NCBI RefSeq assembly: GCF_014650815.1
Contig: NZ_BMVR01000021.1
Location: forward strand, 46,133 to 110,132
DNA: 64,000 nt
Direction: 5' to 3'
Source of the DNA: Streptomyces flavofungini
Lineage (GTDB): Bacteria; Actinomycetota; Actinomycetes; Streptomycetales; Streptomycetaceae
A program made the position numbers and the translations under genes. This document shows, piece by piece, positions 23,946 through 32,617 of the stretch. Positions within the stretch are counted from its first letter, which is position 1; each line of letters opens with the position of its first letter. The notes under the pieces were generated by a model, which made no database searches, had not been told where the DNA came from, and worked only from the letters and a program-made list of their open reading frames with translations.

Positions 23946-25453
23946 TACTGATCCTCCTGCCGGAGCGCGCGCGGGATGGTGAGGGTGAACACCGCGCCGC
24001 CGCCCGGGCGGTTGGCGGCGACGAGGGTGCCGTGGTGAAGTCGTACGTTCTCCCTCGCGATGGCGAGGCCGAGACCGCTGCCCTCGGATCGGACGCGCGC
24101 GGCGTCCGCCTTGTAGAAGCGGTCGAAGACGTGCGGCAGCACCTCGTCGGGGATGCCGGGTCCTTCGTCGGCGACGTCGATCACCAGGAACTCCCGCGTG
24201 GCGGTCGCCCGGACGGTGACGGGAGCGGCGCCGTGGCGCAGCGCGTTGCCGATCAGGTTGGCGAGGACGACGTCGATGCGCCGCGCGTCCACCCGGATCC
24301 GCGGGTCCTCGTCGGGCAGCTCCGTGACCACCTCGTCCGGCTCGCGCCAGCCGCGCAGTTGGAGCGTCTTGTGGACGACGGTGCCGAGCCGCACGTCGTC
24401 CAGGCGCAGCACGGCCGCGCCCGCGTCGAAGCGGGAGATCTCCATCAGGTCCTCGACCATGGCGGTCAGCTTGCGGGTCTCGCCGCTGACGAGCAGCACC
24501 GCCTCCGCGGTGTCCGGGGGCAGCGTGTCGGAGCGGGCGTCCTCGTCGAGGGCGTCCGTGACGGCCGCCATCGCGGCGAGCGGGGTCCGCAGTTCGTGCG
24601 ACACGTCGGCGGCGAACCGGCGGGCGTTGGCCTCCATCCGCCGCAGCTCGGCGTCGTCCCGCTCCAGCGTGGCCGCCATGGTGTTGAACGTGCCGGTCAG
24701 CGAGGCGAGTTCGTCCTTGCCGACGACGTCGAGGCGCGTGCCCAGGGCGCCCGAGGTGATCTTCTCGGCGGCCGTACGCAACCGGCGTACCGGACGCAGC
24801 ACCCGGCGGGCCGCGAACAGGGCGGGTACGACGGCGACGGCGAGGGCCGGGACGGCACCCGCCCAGGCGGCGGTGATCAGGGCGGAGATGTCGGCTCGTT
24901 CGCCCTTCAGGGAGAGCACGGCGTAGGCGACGAGGCCCGACGGCTTCTCCGCGGCTTCGCCCTGGCCGGTGCTCTTGCCCTTGCCCTGGTCGGTCCCCTT
25001 GCCCTGGTCGGTTTCCTTGCCGACGCCGGTGTAGCTCACCGGCATGCCGATCAGCAGGCGCGGGCCGTCGTCGTGCTCCACGCGCTCGTAGAAGGTGGCA
25101 TCGCCGCTCCTGGTCGCGTCGCGCAGGGAGCCGCTGATGCCGCCCGCGGTGCCGATGAGCGGCCCGCCGTCGCGGGAGACAGCCGTGTGCCAGGCGCGCG
25201 AGCCCGAGGCCCGGTCGAGCTGGCGCGCGAAGGTGCGCAGGTCCGTGTCGGTGGGGTCGGGCGGCAGGTTCGGGGCGAGCGAGTCGATCTGGAGGCGCAG
25301 ATCGTGGACGGCGCTGTTCTGGGTGCGGTCCAGGATCGCGCTGCGGGCCTGCCGGAAGGTGAGCGCGGCGGTGATCAGCGCGCTGAGCGCGGCGACGAGG
25401 ACGAAGGCGACGACCAGGCGCGGGCGCAGGCCGCGGGGCAGGGCGAGCTTCAT
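23945..25453 (-). CDS. Sensor histidine kinase
   Basis: A 502-aa membrane kinase. TM1 is at residues 12-31 (VVAFVLVAALSALITAALTF), followed by a roughly 170-residue extracellular sensor loop and TM2 at about 205-225 (AGAVPALAVAVVPALFAARRV). Then come HAMP, an H-box RRFAADVSHELRTPLAAMAA (phospho-acceptor His), an N-box VVLANLIGNALRHGA, a G1 box DVADEGPGIPDEV and a G2 box GSGLGLAIARENVRLHHG. The sensor loop contains a low-complexity insertion (GKETDQGKGTDQGKGKSTGQ) just before TM2. It overlaps the regulator gene by 4 nt and the lipoprotein gene by 1 nt. Confidence 0.88.
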   Translation of the reverse strand: MKLALPRGLRPRLVVAFVLVAALSALITAALTFRQARSAILDRTQNSAVHDLRLQIDSLAPNLPPDPTDTDLRTFARQLDRASGSRAWHTAVSRDGGPLIGTAGGISGSLRDATRSGDATFYERVEHDDGPRLLIGMPVSYTGVGKETDQGKGTDQGKGKSTGQGEAAEKPSGLVAYAVLSLKGERADISALITAAWAGAVPALAVAVVPALFAARRVLRPVRRLRTAAEKITSGALGTRLDVVGKDELASLTGTFNTMAATLERDDAELRRMEANARRFAADVSHELRTPLAAMAAVTDALDEDARSDTLPPDTAEAVLLVSGETRKLTAMVEDLMEISRFDAGAAVLRLDDVRLGTVVHKTLQLRGWREPDEVVTELPDEDPRIRVDARRIDVVLANLIGNALRHGAAPVTVRATATREFLVIDVADEGPGIPDEVLPHVFDRFYKADAARVRSEGSGLGLAIARENVRLHHGTLVAANRPGGGAVFTLTIPRALRQEDQ

Positions 25454-26148
25454 GCGGGCAGCGGCCCGAAGCGGTAGCCGAAGCCGCGCACCGTCTGGAC
25501 GTACACCGGACTGCGCGGGTCCTCCTCGACCTTGGCGCGCAGGCGCATCACACAGGCGTCGACCAGGCGGGCGTCCCCGTAGTAGCTGTGCTCCCAGATG
25601 TCCTCCAGCAACTGCTGGCGGCTGAAGGTCCGCTCCGGGGCGGCACTGAGGAAGAGCAGCAGCTTCAACTCGGAGGGGGCGAGCGGGAGTTCCTCGCCCC
25701 GCTTGCGGACGATCAGTGCGTCGCGGTCGATTTCGAGTTCGCCCACTCGGGTGGGTCCGGCGCCGGGTGCGGTGGCGGGCTGGGCGGGGGCGACGCGGCG
25801 CAGCACCGCGCGCATCCGGGCCTCGATGACCGCGGCCCCGGCGGGCTTGACCACGTAGTCGTCGGCGCCCGCCTCCAGGCCGATCACGACGTCCATGTCG
25901 TCGCCGCGTGCGGAGAGGATGACGAGGGGGACCCGGCTGGTCTCGCGGATGCGGTGGCACACGTCCAGGCCGCTCATGCCGGGGAGCATCAGGTCGAGGA
26001 GCACGAGGTCCGGCTTGAAGGCCGCCAGTGCCTCCAGGCCGTCCTCGCCGGTGCCGACCGCCTCGGTCTCGTGCCCGTTGCGGGACAGGCCCAGGACGAC
26101 ACCGCGGCGCACGGCCGGATCGTCCTCGATCAGCAGGACACGGGTCAT
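25450..26148 (-). CDS. OmpR/PhoB-type response regulator (AfsQ1/CseB-like)
   Basis: A 232-aa regulator. The receiver has the acidic pocket LLIEDDPAVRR, phospho-acceptor Asp in DLVLLDLMLPGMSGLDV, Ser/Thr in LVILSARGDD and Lys in YVVKPAGAAVIEARMRAVLRR. The C-terminal winged helix ends ARLVDACVMRLRAKVEEDPRSPVYVQTVRGFGYRFG. The linker and receiver resemble the AfsQ1 and CseB branches known from Streptomyces, which handle antibiotic control and envelope stress respectively; which one is orthologous cannot be settled here. The ATG at 26148 heads the three-gene operon. Confidence 0.87.
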   Translation of the reverse strand: MTRVLLIEDDPAVRRGVVLGLSRNGHETEAVGTGEDGLEALAAFKPDLVLLDLMLPGMSGLDVCHRIRETSRVPLVILSARGDDMDVVIGLEAGADDYVVKPAGAAVIEARMRAVLRRVAPAQPATAPGAGPTRVGELEIDRDALIVRKRGEELPLAPSELKLLLFLSAAPERTFSRQQLLEDIWEHSYYGDARLVDACVMRLRAKVEEDPRSPVYVQTVRGFGYRFGPLPA

Positions 26149-26344
26149 ACAGGGGTCCTTCCACGGTGGGCGGGTTTCCCGGCCTCGGGTGGGCCATCCG
26201 GTGGATCGCCCAATGTACGGGCGGGTGGGAGGCGGGGCGTGCGCGGCTTGGCGCGGGCGGCGCGGCTCGGCGCGAGCCGCACGGCTCGGCGCTGCTTGCC
26301 GACGCGTACCGCTGGGCTCTTCCTAGGCGTGGGCTTCCTGGGCG

Positions 26345-27610
26345 TCACCGCAACTGATCGACGTCGACCGTCCCCGCCCCCGTCACCGGCTCCGGCACCG
26401 CCGCCCACAGCACGACTCCCGCCACGGCAGGCGCGACCACCGCGATCCATCCCCGCCCGCCCCGGGCCCACCCCGCCCGCGCCCGCACCGGATCCTCGAC
26501 GAACCGCGTCGTCACCGCGGCGGCCACCAGCGAAACCCCGATGGCGACGGCGGTCCCGCCCGGGCCCCCCAGCGCCGAAAGCCTCGGCAACAGCAGCAGG
26601 TACACCGGCCAGTGCCACAGATACAGGCTGTACGAGAGCTTGCCCAGGCCGCGTGGCAGGCGGCTGCCCGCGATCCGGGCCGCCCAGGTGCCCGGCACCC
26701 GGGCCATCAGGACGATCAACACGGCCGCGGCCAGCGAGTGGACGAAGAGCCCGCCCTCAAAGAGCAGGGGCGCCTTCTCGCCCTCGGTCACCGCCCACGC
26801 CACGGCGAGGCCGCAGGCCAGGGCCAGGCACACCAGGTCGGCCGCACGGCGCGGCACCCGGCGCGCGAGGTCGCGTACCGGCGCGGTGGCCACGAGCGCG
26901 CCGAGCAGCAGGGCCGCGGCGCGGGTGTCGGTGCCCTCGTAGGCGCGGGTGGTGTCCACCGCGGCGCCGAGCGACACGGTCAGGGCGAGGGAGACCAGGG
27001 CGCCCGCCCCGGCGAGCGAGGCCACGATCCGCTCGCCGAACCGGCCCCGGGCGGCCACCGCCACCACCAGCGGCCAGGCCAGATAGAACTGCCACTCCAC
27101 ACCGATGCTCCACAGGTGGGCGAAGACGCGGGTGTCGGAGGCGTTCCAGTAGCCGACCTGCTCGGCGATGTAGTGCCAGTTCACCGCCTGGGCCCCGACC
27201 CAGGGCAGGTCGTCGAGCGCGAAGCGGAGCTGCGCCGTGCTCCCCCACGCCCACGTGGCCAGCACGGTCACGACCACCACGCAGCAGAGGGCGGGCAGCA
27301 GCCGCCGGGCCCGGCGGACCCAGAACGCGGCCAGGGGGATCCGGCCGCGCCCCGTCGCCTCGCCGAGCAGCAGCCCGGTGATCAGGAATCCGGAGAGCAC
27401 GAAGAACAGGTCGACGCCGAGGAACCCGCCGTTCAGGTACCCGGCGTGGAAGAGCAGGACGGCGACGACCGCGAAGCCGCGCAGCCCGTCGAGGGCGGCG
27501 ATATGGGCACGGCCCACGCCACTGGGGCGCGCCGCACGGTGCCGACCCGGCACCGTGCGGTCCTGCGCGGTCGTGGGCGTGGGCGCTGGCAACGGACGAC
27601 GCGCGGGCAT
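26345..27610 (-). CDS. Membrane acyltransferase (acyltransferase 3 family)
   Basis: A 421-aa AT3-type O-acyltransferase. Motifs: HIAALDGLRGFAVVAVLLFHAGY (catalytic-region His in the first helix), GGFLGVDLFFVLSGFLITGLL, FWVRRARRLLPAL (the R-x10-H/R-R-x-x-R-x-x-P pattern) and LGKLSYSLYLWHWPVYLLLLP, with about ten membrane helices. These enzymes move acetyl groups across the membrane onto glycans or cell-wall polymers. It directly follows an SGNH hydrolase lipoprotein gene (20-bp gap), the usual two-protein arrangement for O-acetylation. The start is uncertain; ATG 27610 is the best-placed candidate. Confidence 0.85.
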   Translation of the reverse strand: MPARRPLPAPTPTTAQDRTVPGRHRAARPSGVGRAHIAALDGLRGFAVVAVLLFHAGYLNGGFLGVDLFFVLSGFLITGLLLGEATGRGRIPLAAFWVRRARRLLPALCCVVVVTVLATWAWGSTAQLRFALDDLPWVGAQAVNWHYIAEQVGYWNASDTRVFAHLWSIGVEWQFYLAWPLVVAVAARGRFGERIVASLAGAGALVSLALTVSLGAAVDTTRAYEGTDTRAAALLLGALVATAPVRDLARRVPRRAADLVCLALACGLAVAWAVTEGEKAPLLFEGGLFVHSLAAAVLIVLMARVPGTWAARIAGSRLPRGLGKLSYSLYLWHWPVYLLLLPRLSALGGPGGTAVAIGVSLVAAAVTTRFVEDPVRARAGWARGGRGWIAVVAPAVAGVVLWAAVPEPVTGAGTVDVDQLR

Positions 27611-27629
27611 GGGGTCGGTGGCCGTTCCG

Positions 27630-28466
27630 TCACGCGGCACAGCGAAGGTTGCCGTAGCGCTTGTCGCCGGTCCAGGACTTCTGCGCCCAGGAGTCCACGG
27701 ACGCCGGCGTGAACTTCTCCTGCTTGCCCAGCGTCCCGGTGAACCACCTGGCGAAGGCGGCCGCGCCCTGCTGGCAGTTGTGGATCCCGTCCGGGGCACG
27801 CAGCGCCTCCTGCGCCGCGTGGTCGGTGCCCCACACCTGCGAGGCGTCGAAGAACGCCGCCGCGCCACCGCTCTTCCCGGCGACTTCCGCGGCCACCTTG
27901 GGGGCGGTGCGCATCTGGGCCTCGTGCGGCTTGTAGAACCCGTCGATCTTGATGGGCGGGGGCGCCACGAACACCAGCTTGGCCCCGGCGTCCTCGACCG
28001 TGCCGACGGCCTTCTCGTAGGCGGCCCGCTGCCGCGCCGGGCTGCCCCAGTCGTACGTCGTGACCTGGTAGGCGACCACGGTGGGGCGGAACGACTTGAT
28101 GTCCTTGGCCAGTTGCTTCCAGGTGTCGCCGGAGATCATCTGCGTGATCTTCTCGCCGCTGTCGACGATCGTGCCCCCGCCGTCCGAGGAGGAGTCCTTG
28201 AACTCCACCCCACTGGCCTTCAGGGCCGCACCCAGGGCGGGGGCCTCGGCACCCGCGATGGAGTCGCCCAGCCACAGCACCTTCGTGTCGGTGCTCGCCG
28301 TCGCCCTGCTCTTCCCCTCGTCCCTGGTGCCGGAGTCCTTCCCCCCGCATCCGACCAGGGCGAGGCCGAGCGCGGCGACGGCGGCGACCCCGCTCAAGGC
28401 GTGGCGGGCCGAGCGGCGGGAGGAACGGGTACGGAACGTGCGCTTGCTGTTCATGCCTCCCAGCAC
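27630..28466 (-). CDS. SGNH/GDSL hydrolase lipoprotein
   Basis: A 278-aa lipoprotein (274 from the internal ATG). The signal peptide ends at the lipobox AALGLALVGC. SGNH block I is VLWLGDSIAGAEAPAL (Ser nucleophile in GDS), block III is YQVTTYDWG, and block V is RAPDGIHNCQQGAAAFARW (D-x-x-H). It is paired with the downstream acyltransferase and probably provides the extracytoplasmic transfer step onto a cell-surface glycan. GTG 28466 is preferred because the ATG at 28454 sits only 1 nt after GGGAGG; that GGGAGG lies inside the GTG-initiated frame. Confidence 0.8.
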   Translation of the reverse strand: MLGGMNSKRTFRTRSSRRSARHALSGVAAVAALGLALVGCGGKDSGTRDEGKSRATASTDTKVLWLGDSIAGAEAPALGAALKASGVEFKDSSSDGGGTIVDSGEKITQMISGDTWKQLAKDIKSFRPTVVAYQVTTYDWGSPARQRAAYEKAVGTVEDAGAKLVFVAPPPIKIDGFYKPHEAQMRTAPKVAAEVAGKSGGAAAFFDASQVWGTDHAAQEALRAPDGIHNCQQGAAAFARWFTGTLGKQEKFTPASVDSWAQKSWTGDKRYGNLRCAA

Positions 28467-28678
28467 AACAGCCCCCGAGTGCCCGACCGTCCGCCGTCAT
28501 CGTTTGCTCATACTCCGGGCAAGGAGCGCTCATAAAGGCCGCCGCCCGCCCCGGGGCACGTGCGGTCGGCACCCGCTCGGAAGAAATAACACGCGCCCCC
28601 TGTTACCCCAGTGGTCGACGGGTCGACGAAGGCAAGCCCTAGCAGGAGCCGAAGGCAAGCGACGACGAAGGGACCACG

Positions 28679-29146
28679 ATGCCTGTTGAGAGCGAGTACG
28701 AGCCGAGTCCGGTGCACTGGGTGCGCGAGCAGGTCGAGCTGTACGAGAGTTCGGACGGTGCGCAGGGCGGAACGCTGCGGGACACCGGTCTGCCCATCGT
28801 GGTCGCCACGACGCGCGGCGTGCGCAGCGGCAAGATCCGCAAGATCCCGCTGATGCGCGTGGAGCACGAGGGGCGGTACGCGGCCGTCGCCTCGAACGGC
28901 GGCGTCCCGACCCACCCGGTGTGGTACTACAACATCAAGGCCGACCCGCACGTGAAGCTCCAGGACGGGGCCGTACGCCAGGACATGACGGCCCGTGAGG
29001 TCACCGGGGACGAGAAGGCCGCGTGGTGGGAACGCGCGGTCGCCGCGTATCCGCCGTACGCCGAGTACCAGGAGAAGGCCGACCGTGAGATCCCCGTCTT
29101 CGTACTGGAGCCCGTGCCCGCCGAAGGGCCGGACGGCCCCGCCTGA
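28679..29146 (+). CDS. F420-dependent nitroreductase family (Ddn-like) protein
   Basis: A 155-aa protein of the deazaflavin (F420) split-barrel family: VREQVELYESSDGAQGGTLRDTGLPIVVATTRGVRSGKIRKIPLMRVEHEG, then NGGVPTHPVWYYNIKADPHVKLQDG. The TTRGxxSGKxRKxPLM and HPxWYxNxxA blocks are characteristic. Members reduce nitroimidazoles, quinones or other substrates with F420H2; native substrate unknown. It is divergent from the SGNH gene across a 212-bp region. Length and motifs indicate an intact gene. Confidence 0.87.
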   Translation: MPVESEYEPSPVHWVREQVELYESSDGAQGGTLRDTGLPIVVATTRGVRSGKIRKIPLMRVEHEGRYAAVASNGGVPTHPVWYYNIKADPHVKLQDGAVRQDMTAREVTGDEKAAWWERAVAAYPPYAEYQEKADREIPVFVLEPVPAEGPDGPA

Positions 29147-29166
29147 CCTCCCGCCACCGCGCGAGC

Positions 29167-32121
29167 TCAGCCCGCCAGTCGGCGGGCGTGGTCGGCGAGC
29201 CAGGCGGGGGCGATGACCTCGGCGTTGCCGTCGAGTGCGGCAGCCCCTCGCGTCAGGGACTCGGCGGCGGACCGTGGGTCGTCGGGGCAGGCGCGGGCGG
29301 CCGCGGCCAGGGAACGGGCCGCGGCGGCTTGGGTCGCTCCGGCGATCTCCAGAGCGGTCGAGGCGCGGTCGGCGGTCGTGGCGCACTCCTCCAGACGGTC
29401 GTCGCACCAGAACGCCCAGGCGAGGTTGAACAGGCAGACGCCTTCGGCCCGGGGGTTCTCCATGCACGAAGCCTCGTGCCGGGCCTCTTCGAGGACCGAG
29501 GCTGCCTGAGCCGCGTCGTCGAGAGCCAGCAGAGCGATGCCCCTGGCGTTCAACGCGTAGGCGATCGCCTCCTGGCTGCCCGCGGCACGGTAGGCGCGGG
29601 CCGTCTCGGCGCCCGCGTCGGCGGTCTCCCGCCAGCGGCCCAGCGTGAGCAGGGCGATGGTGCGCGCGTTGCCCGCGCGGGCGGTCGTGAGCGGGTCGCC
29701 GCTCGCCTCGGCCCTCGCGCCCAGTTGGTCGGCGCAGGTCAGCGCACGCTCGCCGTCGCCGAGGTAACTGTGCGCGAGGCTGGCGGAGAGCAGCGCGTGC
29801 ACTTCGCGCTCGGTGTCGCCGAGTTCACGGGCCAGCTCGGTGGCACGGGCCAGCGAGGCGACGGTGGCCGCCAGATCGCCGAGCTGCCGGTGGGCGTCCC
29901 CGAGGCCGAACAGCGCGTTCTGGAGCGCGGGCCGGTCGCCGAGACTCTCGGCGAGGGTCACCGCTTCGGCGAACAGCTCGGCCGCCTGCCTCATCGGTCC
30001 CGCGCTGAGCCGGGCATGTCCATACGCGACGGTGTGCGCGAGACGTACCCGCTCGTCACCGATGTGGCCGTCGACGTCATGGTGCATCTTGACCGCGGCG
30101 AGCACCGAGCCGTGCCAGACGAGCCATTCGCTGATGTCGCACAGCACGCGTGCGGCGGCGTCGTGGTCACCGGCCCGCACGAGGTGGTCGAACCGGCGCC
30201 GGTGCGGCTCGATGTCCTCCAGTGTCCGCCAGGTGCCCTGGGGCCGGGCCTGGCGCGCGTACCAGGATGCGATCTCTCGTTCCACTGCTTGCCTCCCGAG
30301 GGGTCCGTGCCAGGGCATCCGTGCGCAGGCTATGTCGGCGTCCAGAGGGTGCAGGGCGACCGTGCGGCTCGCCCGGTCCAGGGAGACGAGATGCGCGCGC
30401 ACCAGGGACGTGAGGACAGGGGACGCGGGCAGATCCGGGTCGAGGCCGTGCAGGATCTCTTCGACCGCGCTCGGCGCAGCGGGGGCGCGCAGCGCGGCCA
30501 GGACGCCGAGGACGGCACGCGCCGGTTCGTCGAGCTGCTTGTAGCGATCCTGGGCGAGGTCCGCGACGACGTTCTCGCGGCGGGTGAAGTCCTCGAGTAC
30601 GTCCCGCAGGCTGGGCAGCAGCTCCGTTTCGTCGGCGAGCACACCGACGAGGAGTTCCAGCGCGCGGGGGACGCCGTGCACGCGGACCGCGGCGTGCAGC
30701 AGTTCGTCGTCGGACAGGCCGGCGATGCCGAGGCTTCCGTCGCGGTCGAGTTCGCGCAGCAGCGCCGCTGCCTCAGCGGGCATCAGGCCCTCGGAGAGTT
30801 CCACGTGGGCGGCGAAGCGACGCAGTTCGGGCGCGAGGCGCACCGGTTCCTGGCTGGTGACCAGGAGGCGCAGCGGGGCTCGGGGAGCCCGGAACAGCCA
30901 GTCGAGGAAGACGGCCAGCTCCTCGTCGGCGATGGTGCAGTCGTCATGGAGCAGGTCCTCCAGGTTGTCCATGAGGATGACGATCAGCCGGTCGCCCATG
31001 GCCGCGAGCAGTGCGTCGAGCCGGTCCTGTGTCGTCCCGTCGGCGGCCCAGACCGTGCGCAGGTGTGCTTCCCGCTCGGAGCCGAGCAGCTGGGCGCAGC
31101 CGAAGTAGAGGCGTTCCAGGGAGATCCCGGACGTACGGGTGGAGAGGTTCACCAGGCCGGACGGCTGCGGACCCGGGGTGGGGCCGGGCCATTCACCTCG
31201 GTCGAGGAGATCCATGACCTTCGCGGCGAGCGCGCTCTTGCCGATACCGCGCCGTCCGATGACGGTCACCATCCGGATGGTGGGATCGCTCAAGTGGCGG
31301 GCGATCTCGTCGCGTTCGCGGGTGCGGTTCTTGAACAGCTCGATGCCGTACGCGACGGGGACTCCGACCACTCGGACGGCAGCGGGCTCCTCGTCGCCCG
31401 AGTCCCCGGGCAGGGCGAGGGGCAGGTCCTCGGGGTCGGCGAGCCCCAACAGCCGGGCGAGCTCTGCGCGGACTGCGGCGCCGAGCCTGCGCAACGCGTA
31501 GTCGAGGCGGACAGCGGTGAGCCGACGCGGGCCTTCCGGGCGGTGGTGTTCGGCGACCACGCCGATGATGGTGCCGCCTGCCCACACCGCGGCGCCGGAC
31601 ATGCCCGCCCACGGCGATGTGGCGGGGTCGGGATCGGCATCGGCCGGTTTCACGGTCATTTCCAGCGTGCCGGTACGGAGATTGGACAAGGCCGCCACGG
31701 TCCCGTCCGCCTGGTGCAGCTCACGGAAGTACGCACCGTCACGGTGGCGCCGCTTCCACAGCGGGAATCCGACGGCGTGCACGCCGACCACGCCGTGCCG
31801 GTCGTCGGCGATGCGCCCGAAACGAGCCGGGTCGGTGACCGGGAGACCTCCCGCAGGTGGCACAACGGTCAGCACGGCGAGGTCGGTGTCCTCATGCGCC
31901 CAGGTCACGGCCGCCGGCGCCGACCATTCGCCAGGGCGGTCGGCGCAGCACCGCACGACCGTCCTGGTCGCGTCGGCGACCACATGGGCGGCGGTCAGTA
32001 CGCTGCCGGAGGAGATCAGATAGCCGGAACCGCGCCGCCCGCCGCTTCCGGTTTCGACGATGATCTCGGCGATCCGCCGCGGGTCGATCCCGGGCCCGGG
32101 GTCCGCGGCCTCAGCGCTCAT
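29167..32121 (-). CDS. Trypsin-like protease / STAND NTPase / TPR fusion
   Basis: A 984-aa cytosolic-type protein with three modules. (1) Trypsin fold, about 15-215: GSGYLISSGSVLTAAHVV (His46), HEDTDLAVLTV (Asp80) and WAGMSGAAVW (Ser175), a complete triad with no signal peptide. (2) STAND NTPase, about 260-620: FKNRTRERDEIARHL, Walker A GRRGIGKS (289-296), Walker B RLIVILMDNLEDLL and LLVTSQEPVRLA. (3) TPR-like helical repeats, about 640-984. The gene overlaps the upstream Trypco2-type gene by 11 nt. STAND proteins oligomerise on ligand sensing, so the protease would be switched on by the sensor. The predicted role is a conflict or immunity effector, by analogy only. Confidence 0.85.
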   Translation of the reverse strand: MSAEAADPGPGIDPRRIAEIIVETGSGGRRGSGYLISSGSVLTAAHVVADATRTVVRCCADRPGEWSAPAAVTWAHEDTDLAVLTVVPPAGGLPVTDPARFGRIADDRHGVVGVHAVGFPLWKRRHRDGAYFRELHQADGTVAALSNLRTGTLEMTVKPADADPDPATSPWAGMSGAAVWAGGTIIGVVAEHHRPEGPRRLTAVRLDYALRRLGAAVRAELARLLGLADPEDLPLALPGDSGDEEPAAVRVVGVPVAYGIELFKNRTRERDEIARHLSDPTIRMVTVIGRRGIGKSALAAKVMDLLDRGEWPGPTPGPQPSGLVNLSTRTSGISLERLYFGCAQLLGSEREAHLRTVWAADGTTQDRLDALLAAMGDRLIVILMDNLEDLLHDDCTIADEELAVFLDWLFRAPRAPLRLLVTSQEPVRLAPELRRFAAHVELSEGLMPAEAAALLRELDRDGSLGIAGLSDDELLHAAVRVHGVPRALELLVGVLADETELLPSLRDVLEDFTRRENVVADLAQDRYKQLDEPARAVLGVLAALRAPAAPSAVEEILHGLDPDLPASPVLTSLVRAHLVSLDRASRTVALHPLDADIACARMPWHGPLGRQAVEREIASWYARQARPQGTWRTLEDIEPHRRRFDHLVRAGDHDAAARVLCDISEWLVWHGSVLAAVKMHHDVDGHIGDERVRLAHTVAYGHARLSAGPMRQAAELFAEAVTLAESLGDRPALQNALFGLGDAHRQLGDLAATVASLARATELARELGDTEREVHALLSASLAHSYLGDGERALTCADQLGARAEASGDPLTTARAGNARTIALLTLGRWRETADAGAETARAYRAAGSQEAIAYALNARGIALLALDDAAQAASVLEEARHEASCMENPRAEGVCLFNLAWAFWCDDRLEECATTADRASTALEIAGATQAAAARSLAAAARACPDDPRSAAESLTRGAAALDGNAEVIAPAWLADHARRLAG

Positions 32122-32422
32122 CGGGCAGCTCGGCGTCCGAGATCAGCGCGGGCCGGTCGGGTGCGTCGGCACGCACCGGCTGGAGGGTGAGCGTGATCCG
32201 CTGGGTGGCGGTGTGCGCGGAGCGCGCGGAGTGGTGGACGTCGAACACCCAGAACCGCACCTTGGCGCCGGGCTCCTTGCTGCGTTCCACGCCCACGGTG
32301 AGTTCGAGTTCGAGCTTCTCGGCCTGGAACCGAATTCCTTCGCCGTCCCCGTCGGCCATGGCCCGGCCCAACGCGGCGCGCAACTGGGCGATCATGACCT
32401 CCAGTTCCACCGCGTCGTCCAC
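32111..32422 (-). CDS. Trypco2 (trypsin co-occurring domain 2) protein
   Basis: A 103-aa protein: VDDAVELEVMIAQLRAALGRAM (helix), then GEGIRFQAEKLELELTVGVERS, then KVRFWVFDVHHSA and TATQRITLTLQPV. The helix followed by a beta-sandwich-like pattern ending in ITLTLxPV matches the small Trypco2 family described next to trypsin-STAND genes. The GTG start at 32422 is supported by GGGGAG 6 nt upstream; a longer frame to 32476 has no such site. It overlaps the protease-NTPase gene by 11 nt, so the two are coupled. It probably serves as an adaptor or regulator; the family assignment is from memory of its pattern. Confidence 0.75.
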   Translation of the reverse strand: MDDAVELEVMIAQLRAALGRAMADGDGEGIRFQAEKLELELTVGVERSKEPGAKVRFWVFDVHHSARSAHTATQRITLTLQPVRADAPDRPALISDAELPDER

Positions 32423-32617
32423 GCTCAGCTCCCCGTCTCGTAGGCACCGACCGGCGACCGGCCCCACCGGCCACACGCTCGCTGAGCATACCTACGGACC
32501 GTCAACTGCGCGCCGAGCAGCCTGGCTTGCCAGCGACGGGGAGGAGCTCCCGCGATCCTAGGCGAGCGAGTCGTGGGCTCTGGGAGGGAGGGGGCGTGGG
32601 CCGGTCCTCGGCGAGCG

